DNA from: G963676655 sp963676655
GTDB taxonomy: Bacteria; Verrucomicrobiota; Lentisphaeria; Victivallales; Victivallaceae
NCBI GenBank assembly: GCA_963676655.2
Contig: CAXXKX010000003.1
Span: 868,001-932,000 of the forward strand
Length of the DNA: 64,000 bases
Reading direction: 5' to 3'
The position numbers and the translations under genes were made by a program. Positions within the stretch are counted from its first letter, which is position 1; every line of letters begins with the position of its first letter. Below, one piece after another: positions 44,401-52,741 of the stretch. A model generated the notes under the pieces. It had not been told where the DNA came from and made no database searches. It was given only the letters and a program-made list of their open reading frames with translations.

Positions 44401-46486
44401 CGGCGGTGACTTTCCAACTGTCGCTGTCTGAATCATAATGAATCTTCGCCTGGCCCTTCAGGTCTTTGACGATCCATTTTTCCACGATGTCAGCCGGCAG
44501 CCAGAAGGACCCGAGCGCAAAATCGATGTCTTCGATCGTCAGTGGTTTGGGCTGAACTTCTTTCAGTGCTTCGACGTTCCGATCCAGTCCATTAGTCTGG
44601 GCCAAGTCGATTTTCTGTTTGATATTGCCGGAAAGATACTGGCTTTTCAGTTCGATGTGCATGTTGCACGGGTTGTAGAAATACTCGCCGCTGCTTAAAA
44701 GTTCCTCGCGGACAATATCATTATCTTTGCCGACCAGGCTGGCGATGTAATTCAAGTCGATGTTATTGCGGTAGGCATGGGAGATCAGCCCGGCGTCGAT
44801 AACATTGTCGGCCTTATCCGGCTCTTTCCAGGGCCACTGGGTCCGCTTGAATAGAATGTCGCCTGCTTCATAGACTTTTTTCGTGGTTTTGATGCCGGAT
44901 GTGTTGACCTCGGTTTCCTTGCGGCAGTTTTCAATCGCCGCAACTTTCAAGTATTCCGGGTCCTCAGTCACATACTTGTGGACGCGTTTGTTGGAGAGTA
45001 CGGAATAGGTCTTGACATGTACGTCATAAAGACAGCGAAGTTCTGAGCGGAGATATTCGACGTAATTGTCCGTCGCGTTAAAATCCAACTGCGCGTCGAT
45101 CAGCTTATTCAACGCCTCCTTGATGCGGACAAAAGAGCTGATCTTTTTCGTTTCATTTGCGGTAAGATCCTTGCCCTTAGTGTCTTTCATACGGCCGCCA
45201 ATGCCGTCGATCACCTGATAGACCGTATCGTGAGAAGTGAAAATACTGTACTCGCGGCAATGTTCCGGCACGTCGGTTGTTTCCGGGATTTCGACTGGTT
45301 CGGATTTTTCGACTACCGGGACTTCAAGCACAGCTTCAGCCCCGAATAAATCGAAATTTGCCACTGGTTCAGCCGGAGCAACGCTCTGTAGACTGATGAG
45401 ACGTTCGCACAGGGGGATGTCACCCGGCAACACGGTCGGCGTACCGACTTTGCCGTACATTTTGCCGGTATTGGAAAGGATGCCCAAGACCTGTTCCGGA
45501 TGGGACGCGAAGTATTCGTTGACCTTCATTTCTCCGGTAGCGCCGCCGGTCGGCGCCTCTTTCAGTTCGACGAACGGTTCGGCGCTGACGCCCTTGCGGA
45601 ATACCAGAATGTCGGCTACGACTTCCGTTCCGGCAAACGCGTTTTTCGGGAGACGGAACGCCTTGACCAGCCCAGCTTTTGATGCGAAATTCTGCCGTGC
45701 GGTAGTGTCATTAGAGTCCAGCGTGGCGGAGGAGGTCAGCAGAACGGCGCAGCCGTTATCCTTCAGGCAGTCCAGCGAACGCGCGATAAAGTAATTATGC
45801 AGATTCCAGTTGCGGTAGTTGCGGTCGTAAAGCCCGGTCTGACCGAACGGCACATTGCCGATTACGAGGTCGTAATCGCCGGAAAGGTTGACTTCTTCGA
45901 GTGACGCAATACGGATATCCGATTCCGGATAGAGCGCCTTCATGATGCCGCCGGAAACCTTGTCAACCTCGACCGCGGTAAATTTATAGCCGCGTTGTCC
46001 GGGGGCATGGCCGATGAAATTGCCGGTCCCGGCTCCCGGTTCGATTACCTTGCCGGATTTAATGTTTAGTTCATGTCGCGCCAGTTGCCACATGAAATCA
46101 ATAAGATATTCCGGGGTGTAAAAACTGTCCAGGACGGAATTTTGCGCGGTCTGGTATTCCGCGTCGGAAAGTAGTTCCTTGAGCGTCTGGAAATGACGGT
46201 TATCCGGCAGAAAAACCTCAGTAAGGCCGCCCCAGCCGCTGTAGCGTGATAACGTAACCTGAGCGTCGCGGGATAACTCCGCCGCGTCCGCCCCGAGTTC
46301 GTTGAGCTGGCGAATCGCTTTGAAATTCGCCTCGATCCGGGCCGCTTTACCGGTCGGCAGCGGTTGTTTGCCGTCGTTTTTGAAATTTTTCGGAACAAAG
46401 ACTTTCCGAGGGGCTTCCTGTTCAACTGCGGGGGCTGCTGTCTGCATTGCGGCAAACGCGAATAAATCCATCTGTATTGCTTCCAT
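41417..46486 (-). CDS. DarB-like N6-adenine methyltransferase fused to SNF2-type helicase
   Basis: The protein has 1689 residues from the ATG at 46486 (AAGGAG eight bases upstream). The N-terminal methyltransferase has VIEPGAGTGNFIG (motif I, about residue 150) and GNVPFGQTGLYD (the NPPF-type motif, about 210, with Val for the first Pro). The SNF2-like helicase has AHAVGAGKTAVML (about 838), a DEAH box (about 1000), GTPVTNTLAE and EQRSGRLVRQGN (about 1338). An acidic C-terminus ends EEEEEP. Such fusions are common on plasmids, conjugative elements and phages (phage P1 DarB protects DNA from restriction). An anti-restriction role on entry into a new host is likely, but inferred. Confidence 0.8.
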   Translation of the reverse strand: MEAIQMDLFAFAAMQTAAPAVEQEAPRKVFVPKNFKNDGKQPLPTGKAARIEANFKAIRQLNELGADAAELSRDAQVTLSRYSGWGGLTEVFLPDNRHFQTLKELLSDAEYQTAQNSVLDSFYTPEYLIDFMWQLARHELNIKSGKVIEPGAGTGNFIGHAPGQRGYKFTAVEVDKVSGGIMKALYPESDIRIASLEEVNLSGDYDLVIGNVPFGQTGLYDRNYRNWNLHNYFIARSLDCLKDNGCAVLLTSSATLDSNDTTARQNFASKAGLVKAFRLPKNAFAGTEVVADILVFRKGVSAEPFVELKEAPTGGATGEMKVNEYFASHPEQVLGILSNTGKMYGKVGTPTVLPGDIPLCERLISLQSVAPAEPVANFDLFGAEAVLEVPVVEKSEPVEIPETTDVPEHCREYSIFTSHDTVYQVIDGIGGRMKDTKGKDLTANETKKISSFVRIKEALNKLIDAQLDFNATDNYVEYLRSELRCLYDVHVKTYSVLSNKRVHKYVTEDPEYLKVAAIENCRKETEVNTSGIKTTKKVYEAGDILFKRTQWPWKEPDKADNVIDAGLISHAYRNNIDLNYIASLVGKDNDIVREELLSSGEYFYNPCNMHIELKSQYLSGNIKQKIDLAQTNGLDRNVEALKEVQPKPLTIEDIDFALGSFWLPADIVEKWIVKDLKGQAKIHYDSDSDSWKVTADYNNRQLVNQYNIDSMSTFELIELILNLKDPVIKKRVWSESSRDLVDVVDKEATLTARQYKNEIQNRFHDFIMDDTELARELEAVYNEHFNNHVIQSYDVPKFDVYPGACSVIDGKPFILRDHQKRAVTRCVQGNTLLAHAVGAGKTAVMLTAAAELVRLKLATKTMIVVQNATLQQFAEFAPKLYPTANILVATKQDLVKNKRKRFLGRIATGKWDIIIIAQSSFNMIEDNPELIRAKYQEELAEMERVQGARDVAMLNRRALKAEQQRKRSLKMKLDRLQDRHVSEDIVYFDQLGVDCLMIDEAHEYKRNFFVTKMTRVKGLDSGASQKAFSLTLKINQIREKTGGRNIYMATGTPVTNTLAELWNMVRYVSPDTLNEFRVDTFDRFASTFTQTETALEIDAAGRFKMVSRFAKYTNIMELSKMFRSCSDVILTEDLTDIPKPPIKGGHPEHISIPRSENISKFMDYLGDVYRWFEHLDNSVKKQYSHIPLLIYGLSRKSTIDLRLIAANAADDPSSKLNICVAKIIEKYHEYDSIKAAQVVFSDLYKLSYGKFVQFDVFCEIKRKLIAGGIPADEIAVINDYKTDKQRQSVFDMVNRGEVRVIMGSTRKLGTGVNMQERLAVEHDLDAPFRPSDSEQRSGRLVRQGNILPEVEIIRYGMEETLDAGMYQILTRKQKFINDGLKGRRRNMEELNDAALDYASFSAQISGNSLMMRKVEVETRLRELQALEYQFRRSIRRDANLKDDLERAIPRIEKDIVRLKELAALSFDSANPRIEINGVALDGTSEYQVKQFAQHLANKGLYPAILQARREYDTAVIDLGFAKINGIEITLQAICPCENFRVHEDKAAIRYKLGGDEFQNRKIRVGSEVTTGSGLITSLKSVLEHKAVEVVQETERLELDRQRLRQLVETENKKEFKFADERNELQKELAKILFELGEANLLHDDRIIDAMPRLSDYLDLGVELIEDKVEDVTDAADDPEEEEEPLKKSA

Positions 46487-46528
46487 ATCATGATCTCCTT
46501 TCGGTTGATTTTTTGCCAAAAGGAGTGG

Positions 46529-46562
46529 CGAAGCAAAACAGATGCGTTAGTCATCTGCTTCG
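46529..46562 (-). promoter_or_regulatory. Nested hairpin in the leader of the methyltransferase-helicase gene
   Basis: CGAAGC (46529-46534) pairs with GCTTCG (46557-46562) and inside it AGATG pairs with CATCT. It lies about 40 bp upstream of the start codon, as do the other structured leaders in this element. Confidence 0.4.
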
Positions 46563-46593
46563 ACAATCCAATAAATCAATCCGAAAAGGCGCT

Positions 46594-46719
46594 TTTCATT
46601 CCCGAGCGGTAATGAAATGCTGATTTTAGAAGAATAATGGCCTTTTTCATTCCCGAGCGGGAATGAAATGCTGATTTTAGAAGAATAATGGCCTTTTTCA
46701 TTCCCGAGCGGGAATGAAA
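46594..46719. repeat. Three palindromic repeats at a 51-bp period
   Basis: TTTCATTCCCG-AG-CGGGAATGAAA recurs with CATTCCC starting at 46597, 46648 and 46699. The spacer between copies is conserved. The second and third palindromes are perfect over 11 bp per arm, and the first has one change. The 51-bp period equals five helical turns. The array lies between the helicase gene and the ATPase gene and could be iterons, a partition site or an operator array. An in-frame 89-codon reading of it is an artefact of the repeat. Confidence 0.65.
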
Positions 46720-46833
46720 TTATCGATGGAAAAGGAGGAGAAAATTCAAAGCAAAAATATAGTATTTTCCTTTGAAAATCAAAGATGGATGATAGTGGAA
46801 ACCGGCTGAAAATCATGAGGTGTTAAAGGAAAT

Positions 46834-48399
46834 TTATCCCTTTAATTCTTCATGTTTCCAATCGCTGAGCTGGCGAGATTCCGTGTCAAAATTCGCCCCG
46901 ATCAGGACGATGCTTTTCCCGGAATTCTGATATTTTTTGAAATATTCCTTGTCGCGGATTTGCGACAAAGCGGTTTCGGCGGTCTGGTTAAGTTTGAACT
47001 CGAAGATATAGACCCATTCGCCGCATGACGCAACGGCATCGATGCGACCGCGGTTGGTTCTCGCTTCCGCTTCGATATAAACGCCAAGCATCAGGAAAAG
47101 CAGAAAGAAAATCGTTTGATAATACTTTTCCTGTTTGATTTGGATATCGTATGGAATGGTTGCAAAGAACTTTTGCAGATTTTGCATAAAACCATCTATA
47201 TCACCGCTGCGAACGTATCTGGCAAGAGTCACGGCTACACCTTCCAGTTCATCTTTTGATACGGTTGTATACGCGTTCATCAAATAGGTGTCAAAAGCGG
47301 AACGCACTTCAAAGTTCGGAAAATCAAGATGATAAAAAGTAACTCCGAAGTCCTCAAACGCACTCTTTATGGTCAGATAACCAGTTTGAAGCAAAAGGGC
47401 CAACGGTTCTATTTTATCAATTTCATAAGCAGCAAAAGCAAGCCCGGAAACAGGATGAGTTAAGGCATTCTCAAAGTCAAAATCAGTATCTCTAATTACA
47501 TTCAGTAAAAAAGTCGGGGTTCCAGTTGAAAACCAGTAATTGTTGAATTCCCCGTTTTTAGAAAAAAAACTGGCAATAGAAACCGGATTGTACACGGTAT
47601 CTGCTTTCGCATGAAATCGGTAGCCGTTATACCAGTTTTTAATTTTGTCGAGAAAGTCATCATGCAGGGTAGACTGTTGAGTCTCGACATCAGCAATCCG
47701 ATCAGCAAAAGCATGTTCCAATTCGGATTGAGTATAGCCCATCATGGTTGCATAATCTATATCCATGGTAATGTCGGTCAAATTATTCAGATCAGAGAAC
47801 AGTGAAACATGACAGAACTTGGTTACGCCGGTAACGAATACGAAATGTTCCATACTTTCGCAGGTCTTGATCGTTGCATAAAAACCTTTCAGAACTGACT
47901 GGATTCCTTCAATTACCGGGCTATTCAAATTATTCAGGATCGGTTTATCATACTCGTCAAGCAAAATAACTACAGGTGAAGTTTTGGCAACTTCAGCAAT
48001 TAATGCGGCAAATGAGGCCGCCAAGTTATCTTCTTGGATTTGAATATTAACATTATGTTTCGCCGCCTTGCTTTCCAGCAGGCGAACCAAAAATTTTCTT
48101 AATGTTTCCGGGCTGTTCGCATCGCAGTTACCCATATCCAAATGGATTATCGGGTATGTTTTCCAGTCATAAGGTTTGTTGTAGATTGCCAAGCCCTCGA
48201 ACAGTTCCTTTCTGCCGGTAAATACCGCTTCCAAAGTAGACAGACTCAGCGATTTACCGAAACGGCGCGGACGCGACATGAAATATAAAGCGGGCGCGGA
48301 ATCTACCAGTTGCCAGATATATTCAGTTTTATCCACATAGAGAAAATTGTTTTCAATCAACTTTTCAAATGTGTAAATGCTGCTCGTTAATTTTTTCAT
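46834..48399 (-). CDS. AAA-ATPase-like protein with C-terminal PD-(D/E)XK (PDDEXK_9) domain
   Basis: The 521-residue protein has the degenerate P-loop RPRRFGKSLSL (about residue 43) and Walker B VVILLDEYDKPIL (about 150), as in the AAA-ATPase_like family. The C-terminus has RGRIDAVASCGEWVYIFEFKLN (about 455), the nuclease-like D-x(n)-E-x-K motif. The family is abundant in gut anaerobes and its role is not established. Defence or mobile-element maintenance is often suggested. The gene sits between the palindrome array and a membrane protein gene. Length and order are typical of the family and no truncation is seen. Confidence 0.8.
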   Translation of the reverse strand: MKKLTSSIYTFEKLIENNFLYVDKTEYIWQLVDSAPALYFMSRPRRFGKSLSLSTLEAVFTGRKELFEGLAIYNKPYDWKTYPIIHLDMGNCDANSPETLRKFLVRLLESKAAKHNVNIQIQEDNLAASFAALIAEVAKTSPVVILLDEYDKPILNNLNSPVIEGIQSVLKGFYATIKTCESMEHFVFVTGVTKFCHVSLFSDLNNLTDITMDIDYATMMGYTQSELEHAFADRIADVETQQSTLHDDFLDKIKNWYNGYRFHAKADTVYNPVSIASFFSKNGEFNNYWFSTGTPTFLLNVIRDTDFDFENALTHPVSGLAFAAYEIDKIEPLALLLQTGYLTIKSAFEDFGVTFYHLDFPNFEVRSAFDTYLMNAYTTVSKDELEGVAVTLARYVRSGDIDGFMQNLQKFFATIPYDIQIKQEKYYQTIFFLLFLMLGVYIEAEARTNRGRIDAVASCGEWVYIFEFKLNQTAETALSQIRDKEYFKKYQNSGKSIVLIGANFDTESRQLSDWKHEELKG

Positions 48400-48487
48400 G
48401 TCATATGCTTTCTTTTCAGATAATGTTACTTTACTCGAAAAACCTTGTTATTGCAACTAATGTTCATAGAAAATACGATAGATTACT

Positions 48488-48922
48488 TTAAAACGCGGCG
48501 AGACAGATGCCGATGGTCAATATAGCTGCGATTCCTAAGACGACTACAAAAAACAGAACCATTTTACCGATATTATGTTTTGAGGCGTATTTTATCAGGA
48601 AAATTACGCCGAAAAAGCCGAACTGCATGATGCCGAGAAAACCGGCGCCGAGAACGGCCCAGAGGAATTTCTTGTTGCCTAAGTCATGCCAGGTCGGAAC
48701 CTGTCCGTAAATCAGCGACACCAGGATCAGCATGCCTCCGGCGATGGCGACCAGCAGCAGGAAGCCTTTCGCGATATTGTACATCGAAAGGCCGCGGCCA
48801 CCGCGCAAATTTTTCTGGTCCCACCAGAATTCCTTTTCTTTGTCGGACTGGAGCATACACCATTTGTAGATGCCGTAGATGATGAAAAAAATCAAAATCG
48901 GGGTCGGAATTAAAAAATACAT
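48488..48922 (-). CDS. Small four-helix membrane protein
   Basis: This 144-residue protein has four hydrophobic segments: IPTPILIFFIIYGIY (about 5-20), a second at FLLLVAIAGGMLILVSLIYG, a third at FLWAVLGAGFLGIMQFGFFGV and a fourth at VLFFVVVLGIAAILTIGIC. No domain is recognised. In this element it could belong to mating-pair formation or entry exclusion, but there is no family evidence. The start has only a weak ribosome site. It lies 60 bp from the next downstream gene. Confidence 0.6.
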   Translation of the reverse strand: MYFLIPTPILIFFIIYGIYKWCMLQSDKEKEFWWDQKNLRGGRGLSMYNIAKGFLLLVAIAGGMLILVSLIYGQVPTWHDLGNKKFLWAVLGAGFLGIMQFGFFGVIFLIKYASKHNIGKMVLFFVVVLGIAAILTIGICLAAF

Positions 48923-48982
48923 TTTGATAATCGACGGCGCGACAGAGGTTAAAATCTGCCGCGCCGAAGTCTTTCAGTTAGA

Positions 48983-49285
48983 TTAGATGAATAATGCAGC
49001 GACACCGTCGCGCATGATCGGAACGTTGTGAGAGTCGACCGTCGCAAGCTCTTCGATCAGGCGACAGGCTTCTTCGGAAAGAAGTTGCTCCTCGCCGGAG
49101 CTGAGATAGTGGACGCCTTCTTCAACTTTTTTGCCGGTTGACTGATAATACCGCGCGCGGGTGTCGGCCCAGGCGCAGGCCAGTTCCGGCAGACGATACT
49201 GCTTTTTCGGATCGTCGATTTGCCGGTTCAGACATGCGGCGATTTCATTTAAAGATGCGAATTTTCGGTCGTTGACAATCTGCAT
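48983..49285 (-). CDS. Hypothetical element protein (100 residues)
   Basis: The ATG at 49285 has AAGGAGG five bases upstream. The sequence (MQIVNDRKFASLNEIAACL...) is helical and polar with no recognised domain, and ends in DGVAALFI. It follows the 228-codon gene by ten bases, so the two are probably translated from one message. Confidence 0.6.
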   Translation of the reverse strand: MQIVNDRKFASLNEIAACLNRQIDDPKKQYRLPELACAWADTRARYYQSTGKKVEEGVHYLSSGEEQLLSEEACRLIEELATVDSHNVPIMRDGVAALFI

Positions 49286-49295
49286 AGATTCCTCC

Positions 49296-49979
49296 TTAAT
49301 AATGAATAATTGAACTCAGTATTTGCCGGTCTTCCACATTCAGTCTCTCAATGGCGTTCAACAACACCGAGACTGAATTTGGAAGTTCGGCTTTCGGTTT
49401 CGGTACTGAAGTGATGAGTCGCGTGGCTTCGCCTTTGGTCATGTTCTCCCAGTCTCGACGGGCGATCGTCGGCAGCCGTTGCGCATAAATCATCTCTGCC
49501 AGTACCGCTCTCTGTCTGAGCGTGGCAAGTCCGGTCCGTTTGACCGGAACGTATTCTATCTCAAATCCTCTCAGGATTTGTTCGGTAGTCAGGGACGCCG
49601 GGTTCATCGTCAGGCGTCCGGCCAGGTCTTCCGCCGCAACGATGTCCCGACCGAAAGAAAAATAATTGTACAGCCCTTCCAGCATGTTCGGTTCGGTATC
49701 CTGACGATAGCTCGTCACGGCCAAAATCTCGCGACTGCGAATTTGCGGCAGGTTCCGGATCAGCTTATCCAGATATTCGGCCGTGAAGGTCGTCAACTCC
49801 AGCACGCAAAGGGTTCCGTCATGTCGGCGGCAGGCGATTTTCGCGTTAAAAAGCACGCCAACATGGAAAATCAGATTAGCTATCTCATCCGCATTGACCG
49901 GCAATGGCCGGTCCAGCGGAATGATCCCGGCGGCCTGGCCGCGCACAAACGCTTCGTGTTCAGCTCTCGTTAAGTACAT
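49296..49979 (-). CDS. Hypothetical element protein with a shared repeat module
   Basis: This 227-residue protein starts at the ATG at 49979 with a GGGGAGG ribosome site. About residues 50-100 (CRRHDGTLCVLELTTF, YLDKLIRNLPQIR) have no clear match. Residues 150-195 carry TLRQRAVLAEMIYAQRLP and DWENMTKGEATRLI, closely matching the repeat of the 38236-38844 protein (DWNALTKGHASEII). This gives a common module to two genes more than 10 kb apart. It overlaps the upstream gene (49960-50472) by 20 bases, which indicates translational coupling. The function is unknown. Confidence 0.65.
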   Translation of the reverse strand: MYLTRAEHEAFVRGQAAGIIPLDRPLPVNADEIANLIFHVGVLFNAKIACRRHDGTLCVLELTTFTAEYLDKLIRNLPQIRSREILAVTSYRQDTEPNMLEGLYNYFSFGRDIVAAEDLAGRLTMNPASLTTEQILRGFEIEYVPVKRTGLATLRQRAVLAEMIYAQRLPTIARRDWENMTKGEATRLITSVPKPKAELPNSVSVLLNAIERLNVEDRQILSSIIHY

Positions 49980-50472
49980 GATGTCCTCCCCGGCGATTAA
50001 GCTCGCCTTTGATGATCAGCCAGTCGGCGCACAGATGACTGAGTTTCAACAGCACATCCGGCGACGAACGGTCCAGACAGGCGGCGTTTTCCAGCGCGAT
50101 AATCCTGGACAACTGTCGCGAAGTTGCAGGAGCGGTGTCGATATCCGTCTGCTGGTAATAATCAAACAGACTTTTGGTGCCCGTCCAGCGGTTGTCTTCG
50201 GCACAGCGAATAAAAAATTCCGCGTCATTAGCCGTCAGGCCGTTAAGGTCTGATGAAAATAATCCGGGCAGCAATCCCTGCGACATGTAGGAACGCAGCA
50301 GATTCTTGCGTTCCAGCGAAACCGGGGCGTAAGTCAGCGGCGGCGTATTTCGTCCTTTGAAAATCAGGTCATTTTGTTGTTCGGAAGTAAGCCCCAGCCA
50401 TTCAGCCATCAGGGTACGACAAAGCTGCCCGTGACGCACGAGAGCAAGAAATTCAGTTTTTGCGGGAAGCAT
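49960..50472 (-). CDS. Hypothetical element protein with repeat modules
   Basis: The protein has 170 residues from the ATG at 50472 (GGAAGG six bases upstream), preferred over a longer frame that starts at 50511 without a good site. It holds LTSEQQNDLIFKG near residue 30, then LERKNLLRSYMSQGLLPGLF with LTANDAEFFI and SRQLSRIIALEN. These echo the Q-x-x-L ... L-T-x-x-x-A pattern of the 38236 and 49296 proteins. No known domain was found. The gene sits downstream of the sliding-clamp paralogue and before the small-protein genes, so it may act in element replication or maintenance. Confidence 0.6.
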   Translation of the reverse strand: MLPAKTEFLALVRHGQLCRTLMAEWLGLTSEQQNDLIFKGRNTPPLTYAPVSLERKNLLRSYMSQGLLPGLFSSDLNGLTANDAEFFIRCAEDNRWTGTKSLFDYYQQTDIDTAPATSRQLSRIIALENAACLDRSSPDVLLKLSHLCADWLIIKGELNRRGGHHVLNES

Positions 50473-50559
50473 AACGATCCTTCCACACCCCAAACTTAGT
50501 TTACAGGGCATAAGTTATTTTTCAAGTTGTGAATTATAAAAATGTGAATTTCCAGCCGC

Positions 50560-51654
50560 TTATTGAACTCGTATCGGCATGATGATGTAACGAAAACCTT
50601 TGTCGTTTTCCAGCATGACCGGCGATACGGAATCATTTATTTTGAAGCGAAACGTCAAGTCTTCAAGATTTTTGAACGGATCAAGCAGGAACTGAAGATT
50701 GATGGTCATTTCGATTGCCTCATCTTGGTCGTAATCGACTTTTACCCGGTCTTTTCCTTCTCCGGTGTTATCGTTGCGCAAGAAAAACTCCAGTTCATTC
50801 TGACGAAACGACAGTTTTATGTTGGCGGATTTCGCCGCCAGCGGCATCGCCAACAGCATCAGCGACTCCCGGACGTCATCACATGGCACGCTCAATTCCA
50901 TGGCGCTTTCTGCCGGAATGATTGGACGATAGTTCAGATAATTGCCTTCAAGCAGTTTCGAAAATACTCGCGTATCGTCAAGCCTGACCTGAATCCCGAT
51001 ATCGCTGAGTTCGATCTCGACCGTTCCTTCCTGGCCGAGCAGACGCTGCAACTCCTGGGCCGTTCTCAACGGAAGAATGACGTCGCCGTCGCCGCTGCTT
51101 TCGACCGTCTGGTCCTCAACCAGCGCCAGACGCTTGCCGTCTGTGGCCGCCATTGACAGCTTGCCGTCTTTGACGGAAAAACTAATTCCGTGCAACACCT
51201 TGCGGGAATCATCCAGGTCAACCGCATAATAAACCGAATGAATCATCCGGCTCAACTCTGCCTGCAGCAGGGAAAGTTTGCGTTTCGGCTCAAAATGGAA
51301 CGCGTCCGGGAACCCGGCCGGATCAAGCCCTTTCAGGATAACTTCGGCATTGCCGCACCGGATGGCGGTGTGAAAGTTTTTGCCGCAGTCAAATGTAAGT
51401 TCGGCATCCTTGAGGCGGGAAACTAACGCCGCCAAACTTCTGGCTGGGATCGTGGTAATGCCGGCGCGTTTGACGTTCGCTTTGAGTTGGGTATCGATCT
51501 TGATTTCCAGATCGGTCGCGGTCAGCGTCAGGGCGTCGTCCCTGGCTTCAAGCCGGAGGTTGCCGAGAATCGGCAGCGTACTTTTGGCCGCGGCCGCATT
51601 GCAGACTTTTTGCAGATGTGTCAGCAGCAGATCTTTTTCAACCGTGCATTTCAT
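50560..51654 (-). CDS. dnaN: DNA polymerase III beta (sliding clamp) paralogue
   Basis: In this 364-residue protein three clamp domains are evident. There is CTVEKDLLLTHLQKVCNAAAAKSTLPILGNLRLEA at the start, then the second domain with VYYAVDLDDSRKVLHGISFSV (about 145) and AATDGKRLALVED (about 170). The third has ESAMELSVPCDDVRESLMLL (about 245) and a C-terminus ending FRYIIMPIRVQ. The length matches chromosomal DnaN. It is next to mobile element genes, not dnaA or recF, so it is probably the element's own clamp. It could help the element replicate or substitute for the host clamp. The ribosome site is AAAGGA. Confidence 0.82.
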   Translation of the reverse strand: MKCTVEKDLLLTHLQKVCNAAAAKSTLPILGNLRLEARDDALTLTATDLEIKIDTQLKANVKRAGITTIPARSLAALVSRLKDAELTFDCGKNFHTAIRCGNAEVILKGLDPAGFPDAFHFEPKRKLSLLQAELSRMIHSVYYAVDLDDSRKVLHGISFSVKDGKLSMAATDGKRLALVEDQTVESSGDGDVILPLRTAQELQRLLGQEGTVEIELSDIGIQVRLDDTRVFSKLLEGNYLNYRPIIPAESAMELSVPCDDVRESLMLLAMPLAAKSANIKLSFRQNELEFFLRNDNTGEGKDRVKVDYDQDEAIEMTINLQFLLDPFKNLEDLTFRFKINDSVSPVMLENDKGFRYIIMPIRVQ

Positions 51655-51763
51655 GGGTTATATCCTTTCTGAATTATCCGTTTGGAACGTTTTGTTCGAG
51701 CAACTTAAAAAGCGTCCGGAGCCGAATAGCGCGCCGGGAAAAAGCGTCACTCGAACAAAAGGT

Positions 51764-52333
51764 TTAACCTGACTTTCCGTAATATTTGTCGTTCAGCAGG
51801 ATGGTGGTCAAAGTGACTTCCTTTGCGTTTTGATCGGTTGACCGGAAGGCTTTTGAACCGCAGGAAAACGCGACGACATGCTGCTTTTCCCGATCCGGAT
51901 ATGCTTTGCACCTGATGCCAGTCTCGGCGTGGATGTCGCAACACTCGATACCGCCATGACCGTCCTTGATAAATGAGAACGTAATCCGTTTCCCGTCCGG
52001 CAGCTTGCAGGTGATGGTCCCGCCTTCAACCGGGACGACAACCGGCAAATGCGACTTGTTATTGAACCGCTTAAAACCCTCCTCTTCGACAGCGTCAGGA
52101 TGCAGCGGCAATAATGCTTTCATCGGCGGATAATACCGTTGTGCCCGGCAATTTGAGTCGGCTTGTGCCATATATTCGTCATAAAGTTCCGCCAGTTTGA
52201 ACCGGTCGGAGGTATCCATGAGAATCGTAGGGGCGTAATTTTTCTGCTCGACCAGTTCCATGAATGATGTGAAGCCGGAACAACGGGCAGTCAGGGCGTC
52301 GTTTTCCGGAGTGTAATATTTTGTGGTATCCAT
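51764..52333 (-). CDS. Hypothetical element protein (189 residues)
   Basis: The ATG at 52333 is preceded by AAGGAGG. The protein starts MDTTKYYTPENDALTARCSG. It contains a beta-rich middle section (VVVPVEGGTITCKLPDGKRI) and a cysteine-containing region (GIECCDIHAETGIRCK), possibly metal-binding. No family is recognised. It lies 109 bp upstream of the sliding-clamp gene and 20 bp after the 120-residue gene on the same strand. Confidence 0.6.
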   Translation of the reverse strand: MDTTKYYTPENDALTARCSGFTSFMELVEQKNYAPTILMDTSDRFKLAELYDEYMAQADSNCRAQRYYPPMKALLPLHPDAVEEEGFKRFNNKSHLPVVVPVEGGTITCKLPDGKRITFSFIKDGHGGIECCDIHAETGIRCKAYPDREKQHVVAFSCGSKAFRSTDQNAKEVTLTTILLNDKYYGKSG

Positions 52334-52353
52334 GATAAAATCCTCCTTGGGGG

Positions 52354-52716
52354 TTACCGGGTTTGCGCGAATTTTCCGGCGTTTTTGTGGAATACGAAGA
52401 AACCGTCGATGTGCATTCCCTCCGACCGCCAGGCGCCGGCGATATATATGACTCCTTTCAGGAATGTCCTGCTCTCCCTGACCGTTTTTCCGGCGATGTA
52501 GTTGTTGAAACTTGCCTCAAAAGTCTCCAGCGCGACAACGGCCCGGATGTCCTGGGTAAATTTCTTCAGTCCGAGTTTCAGATCCGTGATTTCGGCATGA
52601 TAAAACTCGACGCAGTTGCCGGCAAATTCGGTCAACGCATCGGGGATGCAACTCTCAATTTCAAAGTCCTGTGCTTCGTCATTGAATTCAATGACCATCT
52701 CAACGATTGCTTTCAT
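52354..52716 (-). CDS. Hypothetical element protein (120 residues)
   Basis: The ATG at 52716 has AAAAGGAG eight bases upstream. The protein starts MKAIVEMVIEFNDEAQDFEI and is rich in acidic residues with mixed alpha/beta character. No motif is recognised. Its leader contains two hairpins (52742-52760 and 52773-52816). A similar leader sequence precedes the gene at 56301-56693. Confidence 0.55.
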   Translation of the reverse strand: MKAIVEMVIEFNDEAQDFEIESCIPDALTEFAGNCVEFYHAEITDLKLGLKKFTQDIRAVVALETFEASFNNYIAGKTVRESRTFLKGVIYIAGAWRSEGMHIDGFFVFHKNAGKFAQTR

Positions 52717-52741
52717 AGTACGTACTCCTTTTGATTTATTT

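Noticed and set aside
46594..46719. CRISPR-like array
   Set aside because: Only three units are present, spacers are nearly identical, and the unit is a palindrome. No cas genes are nearby.
46547..46816. 89-codon frame with three SFPLGNEKGHYSSKISI repeats
   Set aside because: The peptide repeat is explained by the palindromic DNA repeat. There is no ribosome site or family.
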